The notes under the pieces are model-generated. The model saw nothing but the letters and a program-made list of their open reading frames with translations. It ran no database searches and was not told where the DNA came from. This document shows, piece after piece, positions 49,064-62,155 of a DNA stretch of 64,000 nucleotides. The first letter of the stretch is position 1. Each line of letters begins with the position of its first letter. The position numbers and the translations under genes were made by a program. This DNA is from Entonaema liquescens (lineage: Eukaryota; Ascomycota; Sordariomycetes; Xylariales; Xylariaceae): contig CADCSX010000023.1 of the NCBI GenBank assembly GCA_902805475.1, positions 2,666,001 through 2,730,000 of the forward strand, given 5' to 3'.

Positions 49064-50375
49064 AGTTTTTCTCATTTGTATATGATAATAATTCTTGCTA
49101 TTGCTAGGAACAGTTTTTAAAAGTTACTACCTAAGATTTAATCACATGTACTTAATGATCTTAGTCCGACCCCAAAAGTAGTCGGTACTATTAGCCCGAG
49201 ACCGCAATGACGATAAGAACGAAGCTAGCGGACTATTCGATTGGTCGGATTGGTTGCATAACTTGGAAGGATACTGCTACCTCGAATACATACGTCAGTC
49301 AAAAAGTATGACGAGAAGGCGCGCACGTGGAGAAAAGAAGCTACCTCGTATGGATCACCCCCTTTTTTTTTTTTTTTTAATGCACATGTAATTACTGAGA
49401 TGAGGGACAAACAATATAATATCTCATTGAAATCATGAAATACGAGTTCCAAGATAAAGATGATATTTATGCAACTAAGTTTAACAAAGGCGACACACAA
49501 CACACCAACTTTATCCATGATTCATCTAAAAATTAATGGAACATCTATCCCCGAGCCTAAGGAAGCTCTCCCCTGCTTTCTTCCCCCGCTCTATCTAACC
49601 ATATCGATATATGCATAACCTTGTGTTACCTTGCACTACACAGTGAACATTTAATGAGTTTAGTGAGCATACACATACATAATCATACATATTAGGTATC
49701 CCGAGCCCAACCGTTCCCGTTGCCGCATCCTTAAATATGGGTCTACTGTGGGGTATGGGAGGGATGGGAAGAAGTAGACTTATGGATCTTTGCTGCTCAC
49801 TTTTTTTCACTCCGGGAAGTGAACTGCAGACCCAGTTTCCCGAGCCCAGCCCATCACAAGCTAATACCACAACTAAAAGCAAGCGCTTTTTTCCATTACT
49901 ATGTATAATTTTTGCTCTCGGCTTAACTTGTATATGGTACTAATACAATGTTGATATCAACTTCTACACGTAGTTGTCTCCATTCTTCTCCATTTACTTC
50001 TCCACCGAAAGGAGAAGTGCCTGACCGCGTGGTCACCCCCACGCCTGGACTAACACCATTCAACTTCGTCACTTTTCTGTGAGGGAAATTTCTGTAATTA
50101 TTCTTTCTTTTACAACATCTAGCCTAAGTAATTCGACTCTCGAGGCAATCAGACCTGACTTGGCGTCAAATTTGCCGGCAGCCGGTCGCTGATTAAAACA
50201 CCATATCCGTCTTCTCTTCAGGTGTACACTCTCTTCCTCGCGTAACACTCAAGCTGGAAGAAGTTGAACGCAGTTCTGTGTCTATAGCTAGGCTTAGCCG
50301 GCATTGCCAGAGAGATTCTGGCGGTGCAATTAAACGGACACACCTCAGCCCTAATACCAGTCGAATTCTTTCATC
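49064..50375. promoter_or_regulatory. Intergenic region MHYT gene - gut2
   Basis: These 1.3 kb hold the MHYT 3' region and the gut2 promoter. A T-rich tract occurs at 49363-49379, and GAGAAGTG-type inverted elements at about 49978-50020 (TTCTCCATTT...GGAGAAG). No gene seen. Confidence 0.55.
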
Positions 50376-52478
50376 ATGTCAAGATTTGCTAGAGGATTAA
50401 AGCGCATTGCTCTTCCCACCACAATCGCTGCGGTTGGTGGTGGTGCGCTCCTTTACTCATACCGACCCCGGAATATCCCAGGTTTCGAAGGCCCCGCGGT
50501 CCCTCCTCCCATCTACGGCGCCGATGGCACATTTAAGCTTCCCAGGTTTCCGAAAGTGAAATCGCGCGAGGAGCAAATAGCCGACCTAAAAAAGAGCACA
50601 GGACAAGAGGAGGAATATGATATGCTTGTTATTGGCGGCGGTGCCACTGGGGCAGGTGTTGCATTGGATGCTGTTACTAGAGGTCTCAAAGTAGCAATCG
50701 TCGAAAGAGACGACTTCAGCAGTGGTACCAGTAGTAAAAGTACTAAGCTTGTGCATGGTGGTGTGAGATACTTGGAAAAGGCTGTATGGAACTTGGATTA
50801 CAGTCAGTACCAATTAGTCAAGGAGGCCCTCAAGGAGCGCAAGTATTTCTTGCAGACGGCTCCTCATCTGAGTTCATGGCTACCTATTATGCTTCCTCTG
50901 GATAAGTGGTGGAAGGCGCCATATTATTGGGCCGGTACCAAGTTCTACGATTTCCTCGCTGGCAGTGAAGGCATTGAGAGTTCTTACTTCTTAACTAGGA
51001 GTAAGGCCCTGGATGCGTTCCCTATGTTGAAGCAGACTGATCTTGTCGGTGCTCTGGTATATTACGATGGCGCCCACAACGACTCCAGAATGAACGTCTC
51101 TATTGCTATGACCGCAGCGGTATATGGAGCTACTGTGCTGAATCATGCCGAGGTGACCGGACTGACGAAGAATGAGAACGGCAAGCTAAACGGTGCTCTA
51201 ATCAAGGATTTGATCGACGAGCGTAATGGTAAGAAGTCTGACCCCATTACCGTCAAGGCTAAATGTATCGTCAACTGCACTGGCCCTTTCACCGATTCTA
51301 TCCGGAAACTCGACGACCAGGACTGCGCAGAAATTGTCGCGCCCGCTTCGGGTGTCCACGTTATCTTGCCTGGTTACTATAGTCCCTCAAACATGGGATT
51401 GATCGATCCATCGACATCAGACGGACGAGTCATCTTCTTCCTCCCGTGGCAAGGAAATACAATTGCAGGCACGACTGATGAGCCTACGACTATCTCTCCC
51501 AACCCTCTTCCCGACGAGAAATCTATTCAATGGATTTTAAATGAAGTTAGCCATTATCTCTCCCCCGATATCCATGTCCGCCGCGGTGATGTGCTCGCAG
51601 CATGGGCTGGCATTCGTCCTCTAGTGAAAGACCCTAAGGCCCAGAACACGCAGTCGCTAGTACGCAACCATCTTGTCGATATTTCCAGCTCTGGCCTTGT
51701 GACATGTGCAGGTGGTAAATGGACTACCTACCGACAAATGGCCGAGGATTGCGTAGATGCTGCAGTCAAAGAATTCAACCTTCCTACTAAGCCCTTCCCT
51801 AACGCCCCACGGGTCAGCGGTACCGAAGCCATAGACGACGGTGCCATTCTAGACGGATCTTGCCAGACTCACAATGTCCGGTTAGTTGGTGCTCACGGTT
51901 TCAGCAAGACCTTGTTCATCAACCTGATCCAGCACTTCGGCGTTGAAACCGAGGTTGCTAAGCACCTGACAGAAAGCTATGGTGACAGAGCCTGGACTGT
52001 TGCAGCTTTGTGCAAACCGACAGATCTACGTTTCCCCGCAAGAGGAGAGCGGATAGCTCGTCTTTACCCCTTTGTAGATGGCGAAATCAGATATGCCATC
52101 AACAACGAATATGCTCAGACTGCCGTTGACATTCTTGCACGAAGAACGAGGTTGGCATTCTTGAACGCCCAGGCCGCACTTGAGTGCCTACCTAAGATTA
52201 TTGACATCATGAGCCAAGAGCTGAAATGGGACCGAAAACGACAGGAGCGGGAATGGAAGGACAGTGAGTAACACGACTTATTTCATCCTCATCTGAAACA
52301 GCAAATACTAATTCAAATGTCAACTTTAGCCGTAGCATTCTTACAGTCAATGGGCCTACCCGAACCGATGCTCTCCGTAACCAGAGCCCAAGTTGAGAAG
52401 GGCAAGCTCGACTTCAGCTCCTCGCTCGAGTACAAGATGTACTCAAGGCACGACAGGCCTCCCGTTGCAGAGGAGTAA
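50376..52478 (+). CDS. gut2: Mitochondrial FAD-dependent glycerol-3-phosphate dehydrogenase
   Basis: Two exons (50376-52263, 52330-52478) split by a 66-nt intron (donor GTGAGT) encode 678 aa; the last exon adds the tail TVAFLQSMGLPEP through VAEE. The N-terminus (MSRFARGLKRIALP, then a hydrophobic GGGALLYSY stretch) fits a mitochondrial presequence plus inner-membrane anchor. The FAD-binding Rossmann motif VIGGGATGAG is at 85-94, followed by SSGTSSKSTKLVHGGVRYLE, the family's second signature. AGTTDEPT, AAWAGIRPL and SGLVTCAGGKWTTYR mark the catalytic and C-terminal parts. The enzyme oxidises glycerol-3-phosphate to dihydroxyacetone phosphate and feeds electrons to ubiquinone, serving the glycerol-3-phosphate shuttle and glycerol use. 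Start and length agree with fungal Gut2. No irregularity seen. Confidence 0.98.
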
Positions 52479-53686
52479 TTTAGACGTACCAAAAGGGAAA
52501 AGAAAGCGAGACTCGATTTAAAGACCTAAATGAGATGGGACACATGGGTTTTGTATAAAAGAACCCGTAATTCGAAGATATAGACGGCTTGGACGGAGCA
52601 ATTCTGGCGTGTGTTTTGTTTTTCCTTGGGTTTAAGGAGGAGCATTTCCGTCATGCGTTCAAAAGCGTCGCTGCCGATGGCGATGGGATCTATGTCGACT
52701 TTGTAGCTGTAATGGATTTGATAGTCGATAGCAAATAAGAAAAGACTATGAACCGTATATTTTAATTTGGGGCGCTACCTGACTATTCCTGTTGATGTTA
52801 AATCCCTTTGAAGCATTTCGCTGGTGATAGTTCGTTTGGACAGTACCATAGTATCATTGAATAACTACTTTTAATAGGATAGACTAACTTCGATTGGCGG
52901 GTTTGAATGGTCAATTCGCCAGACCTCTAACCCTTCATTGGAGGAACATAAGTTGCATTGACATGAGACGCAATTGAAACACATCCGAGCTTAGAAGCTA
53001 ATAGGGCTTGCATATGTCGTTTGCTCAATCTAAGGCCGGCCAATTATCCATATCAAGAGCATGACACAATCACAGATATTCATGGCGCAAGGTTCGTATA
53101 TATGGACTTTCATACTATATTCATTTGGTTCCTCTACTAGTAACAACCCGAGGATTACGATATATCGACATGAGGATATACCAGCACACAAACTCTCACG
53201 TTTGTCTCTGCTTTTATATTGTCTTGCCCAATACCTCCCGCTCTATACAGTGTACGTGTCGTGTAAAGTTTAGAGCCAATGTCCTTTTGCAGATGACGCT
53301 GCTTTGCTTTGATTGTTCACTTGCTCCCCACCAACCCAGAAAAAAACAACAATAACATTGTGAGTGGAAAATTCGTTACATCTAGTAAAAAGTCGTGATA
53401 TCCAAACCCCCCATTTGAACGCCTCGCCAAACCCTGTTGATTTCCCATTCTATGCCATATTTGACCCGATTTATTTTGATGCTTGCCGCCGTAGGACCCA
53501 GTTGCCTGGCCGTCCGGATGATAACGCCGTAAAATGATAAAAATCAGATGCATTTCAAACCCGCCGATGATAATCATGGTAAGAAAACTTTTCGCAAGTC
53601 GCTCTGCTTGAAACGACAAAGTAGATCAACTCATTAATCCGTCTCGCGTAATTCAATAATAGCCAATTTAATGGCTTAACGTAGAT
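52479..53686. other. Convergent intergenic region gut2 - RGS gene
   Basis: This 1.2-kb stretch lies between the stop codons of gut2 and the RGS gene. No frame over 100 codons has a recognisable motif; the 100-codon minus-strand frame at 53317-53619 is not supported. Confidence 0.6.
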
Positions 53687-55474
53687 CTAAAACCCCGAAT
53701 TGACTCTCCTCCCTGATACAGAAAAGACACGGTGGAAGAGGCCTCGCATACCGCCATCCGAATTCCGGTATTGATGACGGTAAGAACACATAGAATCGGT
53801 GCTAACTCTGCACTGCATCTTGCGGTCGAGTTCTGCTTCCCAGCCGTATGCGTCGTCGACATTGCCAGCTCCCGTATAGGCGTCGGAATCGACAACAGTA
53901 AGTGCCGTATCGTCCTCCTCTTGCGATATGCCAAGGCAATTCGAGAAGTCGCTGAGACAGGGCTGGCCGATAGTAACTTCGCTTCGATCGGTTTCCGCAT
54001 CGCTAACGATCGTTCCAGTCTCAGCACTAGCCTCTGTCTCGGTATCCGTCTCATAGTTAAAACTATGGAAGGACCCAGGGGAACGTAGAAGGTGAAGTGG
54101 TCTTTTCACAAAACCGCGCGGTTGAGGCATTATTAACGGACCGCCTTTTGCGTCCGGTTCTTCAACTACTCTTGCAGGTATCTTCAACGGCTTGGGTTTA
54201 ATGCTGCGCTGACGACACCGAACATTGCGCCCAACCGTACACGATCCATTATTTTGATATGCGCTACGCGCTTTCACGGCCACGCCACCCGTGACATCTC
54301 CATCGACAGTCTGCGGATAGGTGTATAATCCAGCAGACACCCCGGAGGGAATCTCCAATTTATCGCCGGGGTGGGGATCCTCCCACAGCGTATTCATACT
54401 GGCAACCTCTCGCAGAGTGGGTATCGAGCTGTTACTACTCACAGCAATGGAGAGGCCAGGTGATGGCGCGACCTGTAACCCTCATAATGGGGGTTGGTTG
54501 GCTGATGTTGAGCCTGTGCGACGAACAGATTTGCTCTTCCTTGTCAGACCTAGCTTTGCACCCATCTTCTTCCAGCTATTTCCCGTAATGGCTCTTTGCA
54601 GAGTATTAGGCGAAGCATTAAATGCAAGATCAGAGGTGGGCGGTGTTGTAGGTGGTGTCATTGGTTCAGCTCCAGGAGTCGAATTCGGACTACTATCATC
54701 AGTCACCAAATCAAATACTGTCTCTACCGAGGCAGACGTAGACCGGTTACCGGCCACACCACGTCCCATGATAAAATGTGGGAGATAGGATGATCTAGGC
54801 GACTGGCTTGCTTCGTCATCATGTCCGATATCTCTTGGTATTCGTAGGCGTGAACGTCCTTGTCTATATTCCTGAGTGTCTTCCTCGACACGCGATTCAA
54901 CCGTAGCCGAGACGACAGACTCAAGAAAAGGTACGAGAACAGAATCGTTTATCAATTCTCGCACAATCTGAACGGCCTCGTCGAGTTCAGAGGGATTGGG
55001 CGGATTTGCTTTACAGCAGGGAAGCTGGAGAAGACGATCGCGAACGTCCGCCGGAAGATTGACTTCTCGAGGCGCACATGGCATTATATATGCATCGATG
55101 ACTTTTCGCCATAGTGAACATATTGTTGCCGGTCCATTAGGTGCCTGGCCCTGCGCGATCTGATGGTACATAATCATGTACCGTTCAGCATCCATTATAA
55201 ATTCAAGGGTCTCTAAGCAGTGGTTTTGGGATAAGTATGCCATGAAGGAACTAAGCGTCCATGGTGGTGGCGCTGTATTGGAGAGGATCTCCGACAGCGT
55301 TGGTGGGTTAGTGAAGGGCGAACCTGTGCGTGGTATGGCCAGGCTCGTAGGGCGTGATGCTTCCATTGCAGTTTCTTGGTCCCAATCCTCGAAGACTGAC
55401 GGTGGACGTGACAAGTCCGATTGAGATTGGTTCAAGTAGACTGGAGAGCTTCCTCGTAATCTAGGTTTTCCCAT
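53687..55474 (-). CDS. RGS-domain protein (regulator of G-protein signalling)
   Basis: Exon 1 is 55474-54527. A TGA at 54484-54482 is removed if the 54-nt intron 54526-54473 is spliced (donor GTTCGT, acceptor ACAG); the same uncommon donor is used in atg18 here. Exon 2 (54472-53687) stays in the same frame, giving 577 aa. If the intron were retained, the product would be a 330-aa protein. The RGS domain lies at about 72-190, beginning WTLSSFMAYLSQNHCLETLEF and continuing through SLWRKVIDAYIMPC and DSVLVPFLESV. RGS domains speed GTP hydrolysis by G-alpha subunits, which in moulds control growth, conidiation and stress responses. The rest is Ser/Thr/Pro-rich, with an acidic stretch and a C-terminus rich in Arg and Ser. 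It resembles the Aspergillus RgsA/RgsD groups, but I cannot choose between them. Confidence 0.86.
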
Positions 55475-57447
55475 TATTCCTTCAAAGCTGGAAAGAGGAA
55501 CAAGTATCGGGTAATCCGCCTGGCTGTGTAACTCTGAGCAAACAGAAGCTCTTGCAGCGAATTTAACCCAAAACGAGCTCTAACGCCATGCAAATCGGCA
55601 AGCTTCCTGTTTGACAAAACTGTTTCGTAACGAGATTGTGGAAACGTACAAAATACTTGCTCTAGCTTATCTTAAGCAGTCCTCATAATCTGCAGGCAGC
55701 CCGTGTATTCCTAAAGACCAAGTCTTTCTAACCAATCAGTAGGCTCCCGCTCAGGCACTACACGGGTAACAGCAGATATCGAGCAACTTTCAAGATACCC
55801 AGAAAAGTCGGTTAACCAGAACGTCGTTTTATTCTAGCCAATACGAACTGGTGAATTAAGGGACGGACAGCGTAATGAACCCGCCAATAATTCAAGCGCG
55901 GAGGAGAAGTTCCTTTCCGACACAATCTCAGGCGATGTCTAAGAAACAGGTTGGATCTCACAAGTAGGCCTGGGATGAGAACCACGTTTGAATATGAAAA
56001 AGCTCAGTGATGAGACGGCTGAGATGAACCTTGATAATATTTCCTCCTATTAAAGAGTTTGAAGTCCACAATGACAAATAAATACAGTCGTCAAGTGAAA
56101 TAGTGGACTATTAGGTATTCAAGGTCAGCAAATCTTGGTGGGCATGGCGGATAATATGCTTCCTCTATTCAAGTCGGTACTCTTAGACGAGGGCGAATTC
56201 GTAGGTTCGGCAAAGTCGAAAGATTCCCGAGTTTCTAGCGATCTTCTAGAGCAAGATGGTGCAACAGATCCAACAAGCAACGGTCGTTTGGTTTTACAGC
56301 GTACTGGTACGGCAGGCCGTGTGGAATGAAGGACGAGCTGGAAGACCGCAGATGTTCCGTAACGAGGAATCAAAACACAACAGTTAGATCCACCGGGCGT
56401 AACAGCGACAATAAAATAGTCGTTGAAAGAAAAGCGTTTCGATCAGGTTGGTATAGTTAAAACTAAAGGCGCCGAGCCGGTGTCGAAAGGAATTAGTGAT
56501 ATAAATATAATAGTATTAGCAATTGAGGCTGTTTTGTTTCCTTTTTCCTATAGTATTTCCTATAGGTGATGCCGATGTGAATTGAGAGGAATTAATAATG
56601 TCGAAGTGAGTTATCGATGACGATATAAAGATTGCAAAGATTACCAAGGGTGAATAAAGCTTTGGGTAGTGAGGATCTTCAACGGTTGATGAAGTAGACA
56701 AAATAGTAGACAAGATAGGATGGAACACTTAGAAACTAGAAACAGAAGGCAGGTGGGAGATAGAAGGAAGATTAAAGGGAAAAAGGGAGACAAGTACTGG
56801 TACCCACCCTTGGGGGTGATCAAGGTACCTGATAGTATGGCGAATGACTGGGATCTTTTCGATGGGGTGCCCCCTTTAACCTTATGGTGGAACTCTTGAC
56901 TAAGAAAATCTTCTATAGGTACACTGTACAGTACTCTGGTACATAGATACCATCTTCTAGCCTATCGCAACTGATTTTATTTATCTAGAAACACCACGAT
57001 TCCTCACGTTGTTCATGATTTGATGATTCGAAGGTGGATGGAATTCGACGGTATTCTTCTAGAATATGACACAAAAGCACTGACGATCGCGCTGACCCTG
57101 CTACGTAGTATCCCCAGAACCGGAAGACGGAGAGAGGGGGGGGAGGGGGGGCCTCGACAGGTGGGAAAAAGAAACAAATCGGGCTGGGCGAAGCCCTCCA
57201 GGGTCGGCCAACGTTCAATTACCTCTTTGCTCACTACTCTTACGTACATGTACCTGAGTTTATCTATCGTATCTACGTGCGCACCTATGAGACCAGCAAG
57301 AAGAGCAAGAAGAGCGAGACCAGCGAGACCAATAATAAGGCTATGGTGTACATAATTATTTCTCTATTAGTTCTAGTGCCGCTTTGTTGTGATGCGGAAC
57401 AATAATAAGGTTAGGTTTCGAAGCCTTACCTGACTGCCTGACTTACA

Positions 57448-57479
57448 TGTATTGTATTGTATCGTATTGTATTGTATTG
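57448..57479 (+). repeat. TGTAT pentamer tandem repeat
   Basis: About six TGTAT units in tandem, one with a T-to-C change. Confidence 0.85.
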
Positions 57480-57904
57480 CCGTCATCTTTCACCATCGCA
57501 GCATCGCAGCGACCATCATAAAGTCCACTTCTTTCCAGTTGGACGCCCTCTTCAGCCAGGTGAGGTGACATACGTACTGTGTGCTACGTATTAGAAAAGT
57601 GGCGCAACGCTAGAATGGCGCTAGAAGAAGCAGAATCAAGCCAAGCTATCCAATCATATAAGCCTTTCCAATCGCGTAAGAGGGGCCTCGTACCCATGCG
57701 GAATAGTCCGTCGACGCCCCTGTCTTCTTTAGCCGTACAGTATAAAGCGGCGAGGGATGATGGAAGAATACTAGAAGCACCTGATGATACGAACAAAGCC
57801 AATCAGCGACTGCACCTGATTATTCATAGTGGGGTATCAGCGAGTAGTGGTACATGGCGCAACCAATGCCATTCTAGAAATGAAGGCAGAATCAGTAGAC
57901 CGAT

Positions 57905-57946
57905 ACGTAGATACCTAGGTGGTTTAGGTACCTACCTAGGTGGATG
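57905..57946. repeat. Dense TACCTAGGTA-type cluster
   Basis: This 42-bp stretch contains ATACCTAGGTGG, TTAGGTACC and TACCTAGGTGG in succession: two copies of CCTAGGTGG around a GGTACC palindrome. It is the densest example of a motif scattered through the intergenic DNA of the window. Confidence 0.7.
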
Positions 57947-60900
57947 ATAATGACAATACCAGCGCCAGCCGGGTCGCCACTTCGAGCGCTGTAATCAAGA
58001 GTTGCTCAGGTGCTAAATGACCAAACAAAGCTAGCGTAGCGTAATAGAGTTAAAGTTGAGACGCCTTTTTAGCCCTTCTTCGATGAACAAATGAGGATGA
58101 CGATGGCATCATCTGAGTTCATCACCATGCCGGCTCTCTCTCTCTCAGTCTCCGTCTCTCTTTATGTTTTCAATCCGGCGCTCGTATCCTTGGTTTCCAT
58201 TTTTCATATCCCTTGAAGTCCGTCTCGACCCTTCATTGAATAAGCCCCTTCAGCAATTATCGTACTGCAGATATTATGTATGACTTGCAGATGCGCAATG
58301 TCACACAAGGAAACATACTTACTCCCTCATCACTCGATTATCACGGCAGGAAGACTGCAACAGTTGATGTTGTCGAACGGTTTCGAATCAGCCATCTGCA
58401 TGAACTTTTTAGTGGTGTCTACTGGTATCCCAGGTCATGCAACAGATGCTACTGTACATACCTTACATAGGTCTACCGCCTTTATTCATCCATATCAGCA
58501 ATCTCATGTTGCCCCTCTCAGTAACCACTCGCGCTACAGCATCTCGTGATTGTCGCGCAATGTGACTGGTTCGGTTCGATATTATCCTAGATGATTACAG
58601 TACCATCGCCCCCCAAAATCATAATTGGGCGCACGCGACTGTTGGGGCCAAGCTTCCTCGGCAGACACTATTTATATTATGTTTCCAGACTTGGAGTAGC
58701 AGTCGAAGAAGTGACCGCTTGATAGGAAACATGCAGTTTTGCTGATCGATCAATTACTATCCAATTACTATGAGGGGGGATGGTTATCTGCCTATCTCCA
58801 TCAAGTCTTGATAGGGAGACATGGGAAATGGGATATAGCATATGAGATATGGGGTCACTAATAGACGCGCAAGCCGCCTAAGTACATGGCCATCCTCGAC
58901 GGGGTGTAGATCTCTCTTCTGCCAGTTGGAAGAAAAGGTGTCGGCAGTTGGTGAGCACATGCAGTAGCATTGATGTCTCGCTCTTGTCCGCCAACCAAAT
59001 TCGAAACGCAACGTAGACGCGGGAATGAGAGAAGATAGCAGTTTGCATTATTGGACAGCTCGAAACCGTCGTTGGAAGCGCGAGGGGTATGGATCAGGCC
59101 AAGATCAGCCATGCAGGACACAGGCATAGCACATGTCCGTTCTCGAAACAGCCTCACCTCCGCCGATAAAGGCAAGGAACAGAAATCTTAAAAAGACCCA
59201 AGGTGTGCGATCGCCTGCTTACGCTACCATTTTCAGCAAGGTTAGTTGGCCTGTCAGTGAATGTGACATCACGGATATGATCGTCAGCAATGCTGTATTC
59301 GGCCGCAATGCCGGAGCTTGATGACTCCAGCAGGGAAAAGGAAGCCTTGCCAGAGCGAAATCGTGAGTGCCATGCGTCGCATCGAGACTTATTCGCCTAC
59401 TACATCATGCATACCTACATATACCTACATTTATATATCTTCACACGCTGAGGTTAGAAAATCATCATCTACAAAGACAGGCTGAGGGCTGAACTCAAAG
59501 TCCCATAACCCCCATCTGAGTAAGTAAACTATTTGCTCGCTTTTTACCCACCTCCGTATTCACGCATTCACCGCAACTTCTCCCTTCATAAAAAACATTG
59601 CCCATAAAAAAAACCGGAAAATATTGTTGCCCCTTCCAGGAGAAGCGAATGCTCGGGAACGCAATAACATGCGACCTACAGTATGCCGACCGGAACCGCA
59701 TTCAAGGGGTTCGGCCATGCGAAGAGTCCAAATTATAACCCCACAAAGGATGCCACCTCATCAGATCTACGCTATGAGTTGTAGGGGAAGACAAACAGCA
59801 AGAATATTCTTTTCGAACTCTCGAAATAATACTTAATCCGGAAGAGCTGGTCAATAGCTCCGAACTAGAAATTATAACCTCCGAGGTTTCCGTGGCTTAC
59901 TCTCCGAAGAAGGAATGTGAGTAAAAAGAAGGATAGAATATTTACAATAATCGTACATAATAAGGATACTAAAGTACATGGATTAGGTGTAGGAATACTC
60001 CGCAGTTTGTCAGTTTGGTACAAGTACATGCATTTATTCATGGATGTACTTTTGGGTAGGCATTACGTAGCGCCGATCAGTGATCCACCTAGGCAGGGAA
60101 GATAGAGAAAACAAAGTTATTCGTTCTCGCGCAATAAACTAACTAAACCTTCTTTCTGGAAGACTTCTAGAACATTTCCGGCTAAGGCTTAGCTGACCAG
60201 TTCTTTTAGTGCAGAGCCCGGCGGTCTTCCCGGACCCGAGAACACAATTGCGATCCAATGGGCATTTCCGTCTACCCAGTCTGCTGGATCGAACCACAAG
60301 TCCCAATTCATTTTTTTTTTTATCAATTCTTCAGCTTCAGTAACCCAAGGGCATGGGCATTGCGCATTACAGGCATTAACAGGCATTACAAGTAGGACCA
60401 TGATGCAAGTGCCTCGTGACGAAGACGTTGTGCGTGTCTACCACGTATCCGCTGTCATCCTGCCACGCTTGTCACTCACCGTCTAGAAGAAGTTGACCGA
60501 TAAAACTTGCCGCCTTTATCTAGATTGATTACCAAAACCTTGGATCCTGCGCCCGCGTTCGGCAGCTGATTGGCCATCTAGACTCTCAAAGCCCTTTCGA
60601 TCCTTAGCCAACCGACGCTTGAACTAATCAGGTAACTACTTCACAATCCTAATTGACTTGTTCGCTGGCTCAAGGATCTGGCGCGCCTACCAACAGCTGG
60701 AGTGCTCTAGCGGTATCAGGAAGGCAATCAGAATTTTTATTCCGCGGTTAAGGTGCGGCTTATCAAGCCCGTAAAGTTAATAAACAAGAAGCTGAAGAAA
60801 CAAGATTGACCTATCAAAAAGCATAACCTATGGTTTTGTTTCTTTTTTTTTTTCTCACCGTTCTCAGCTCCTCTCCCGTGAGCCTCGTTACTCGGGATAA

Positions 60901-62130
60901 TCATGCGCCTTACTGCGCACAGTTGGTCACGCTGCCGTAAGACCCATCTAGAAGGAGGCCAAGAGCCTCCAAGGCGTCGAGAATCTTGTACGGACTTCAC
61001 CTAAACTCCACAACCCGTGTTAAAGCGAAGAGCTTTCGCATTTTCTTCTAACGCTCCGCAACGGGATGAAAATTTTCATCCTGGTCTTATCATGTTACAC
61101 ATCTCAACTTCTCATCCAGTCAGATTTTAGAAATCCAGAACGCGTTACCATATGCTCACTGTTAGCCGCCAGAGAACTCGAGACATGGTCAATGCGCACA
61201 TCTAACGCTCCTATGTAGGGTTGGATCTTCTTGACTCATCCCTTCCAGCCTTACTAGTAACGTCGTATCTAAAATACCGGTTATATGTGTCGATAGCGAT
61301 GAAACGCCAGATATTAGGATCAATATTCTTTGTGACGAACAGAATCTTCCATTATTGTATGCACGAGGCAGCCATTCCGATATATTAACACTCTCGAATG
61401 TCAATGCTAGGTAGCTACCGAGATTCCAAGCGGCGTAACATGCAGTAGCCCGCACCTTGCTCAAACGTTACACTACTTGCACTCAACCTTCGAGGATATT
61501 TCCTAACACCTCTGTGTGTATATCACTTCATGCGACAGCGACGTGAGGGAAATTTACGGTTAAACAGCCCACGAAGCGACCAGCCCTTGTGCGTTGTTCC
61601 TATCCCCACGAGCCAAACGTTATACTCGAAAGTACGAGAAGCGTCGGGTAATTTAGCCGTCTAGAGGTTCACCACCCACGCCCTCGAGCACCACATTTGT
61701 CCCTTTGAGGCCCTGTAGAGATATGACAAGTCAAAGAAGCCTTGACACCCTCGAAGCGGCTGTGTCGCAGGAAGGACTGTCTTGTGAGGTTGGCAAATCC
61801 TATTGGATAATATTCAAAGTTTCTATTATCCAATCACCTTCCTTCTCTTGCCAATATGAGGAATCGAAGTGCTTCCATCGCATACTTTTTAGCCAACATA
61901 TTCCATGATAAGGCAACATCATATCCAAGACACATATTCACAGAGAAGGAGTCGTCCGAGCTAGAAATATAAACGGTCCTTGGCATAGCCTCAGACTAAC
62001 GCCATGACCTTTCTCGCCTTTACTATTCGTATATGCTGATGCGGGCGAAGGGTTTTGTTAACTGCCTAAAGAGGCAAGAGAAGACTACTATGTACGCATA
62101 TGCCGTCCAACCTCACCAATCCGCAGCTTG

Positions 62131-62155
62131 GCGCTCATCAATGCGCTCATCAATG
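62131..62155 (+). repeat. 12-bp exact tandem duplication
   Basis: The unit GCGCTCATCAAT occurs twice in direct contact and is followed by a further G. Confidence 0.9.

Noticed and set aside
57579..57947. 122-codon plus-strand frame
   Set aside because: No domain, and its end is made of TACCTAGG repeats; no support as a gene.
58858..59175. 105-codon minus-strand frame
   Set aside because: No motif and overlapping frames on both strands.
61189..61464. 91-codon minus-strand frame with some protein-like texture
   Set aside because: No family recognised and no neighbouring exons; could be a relic, but cannot be supported.
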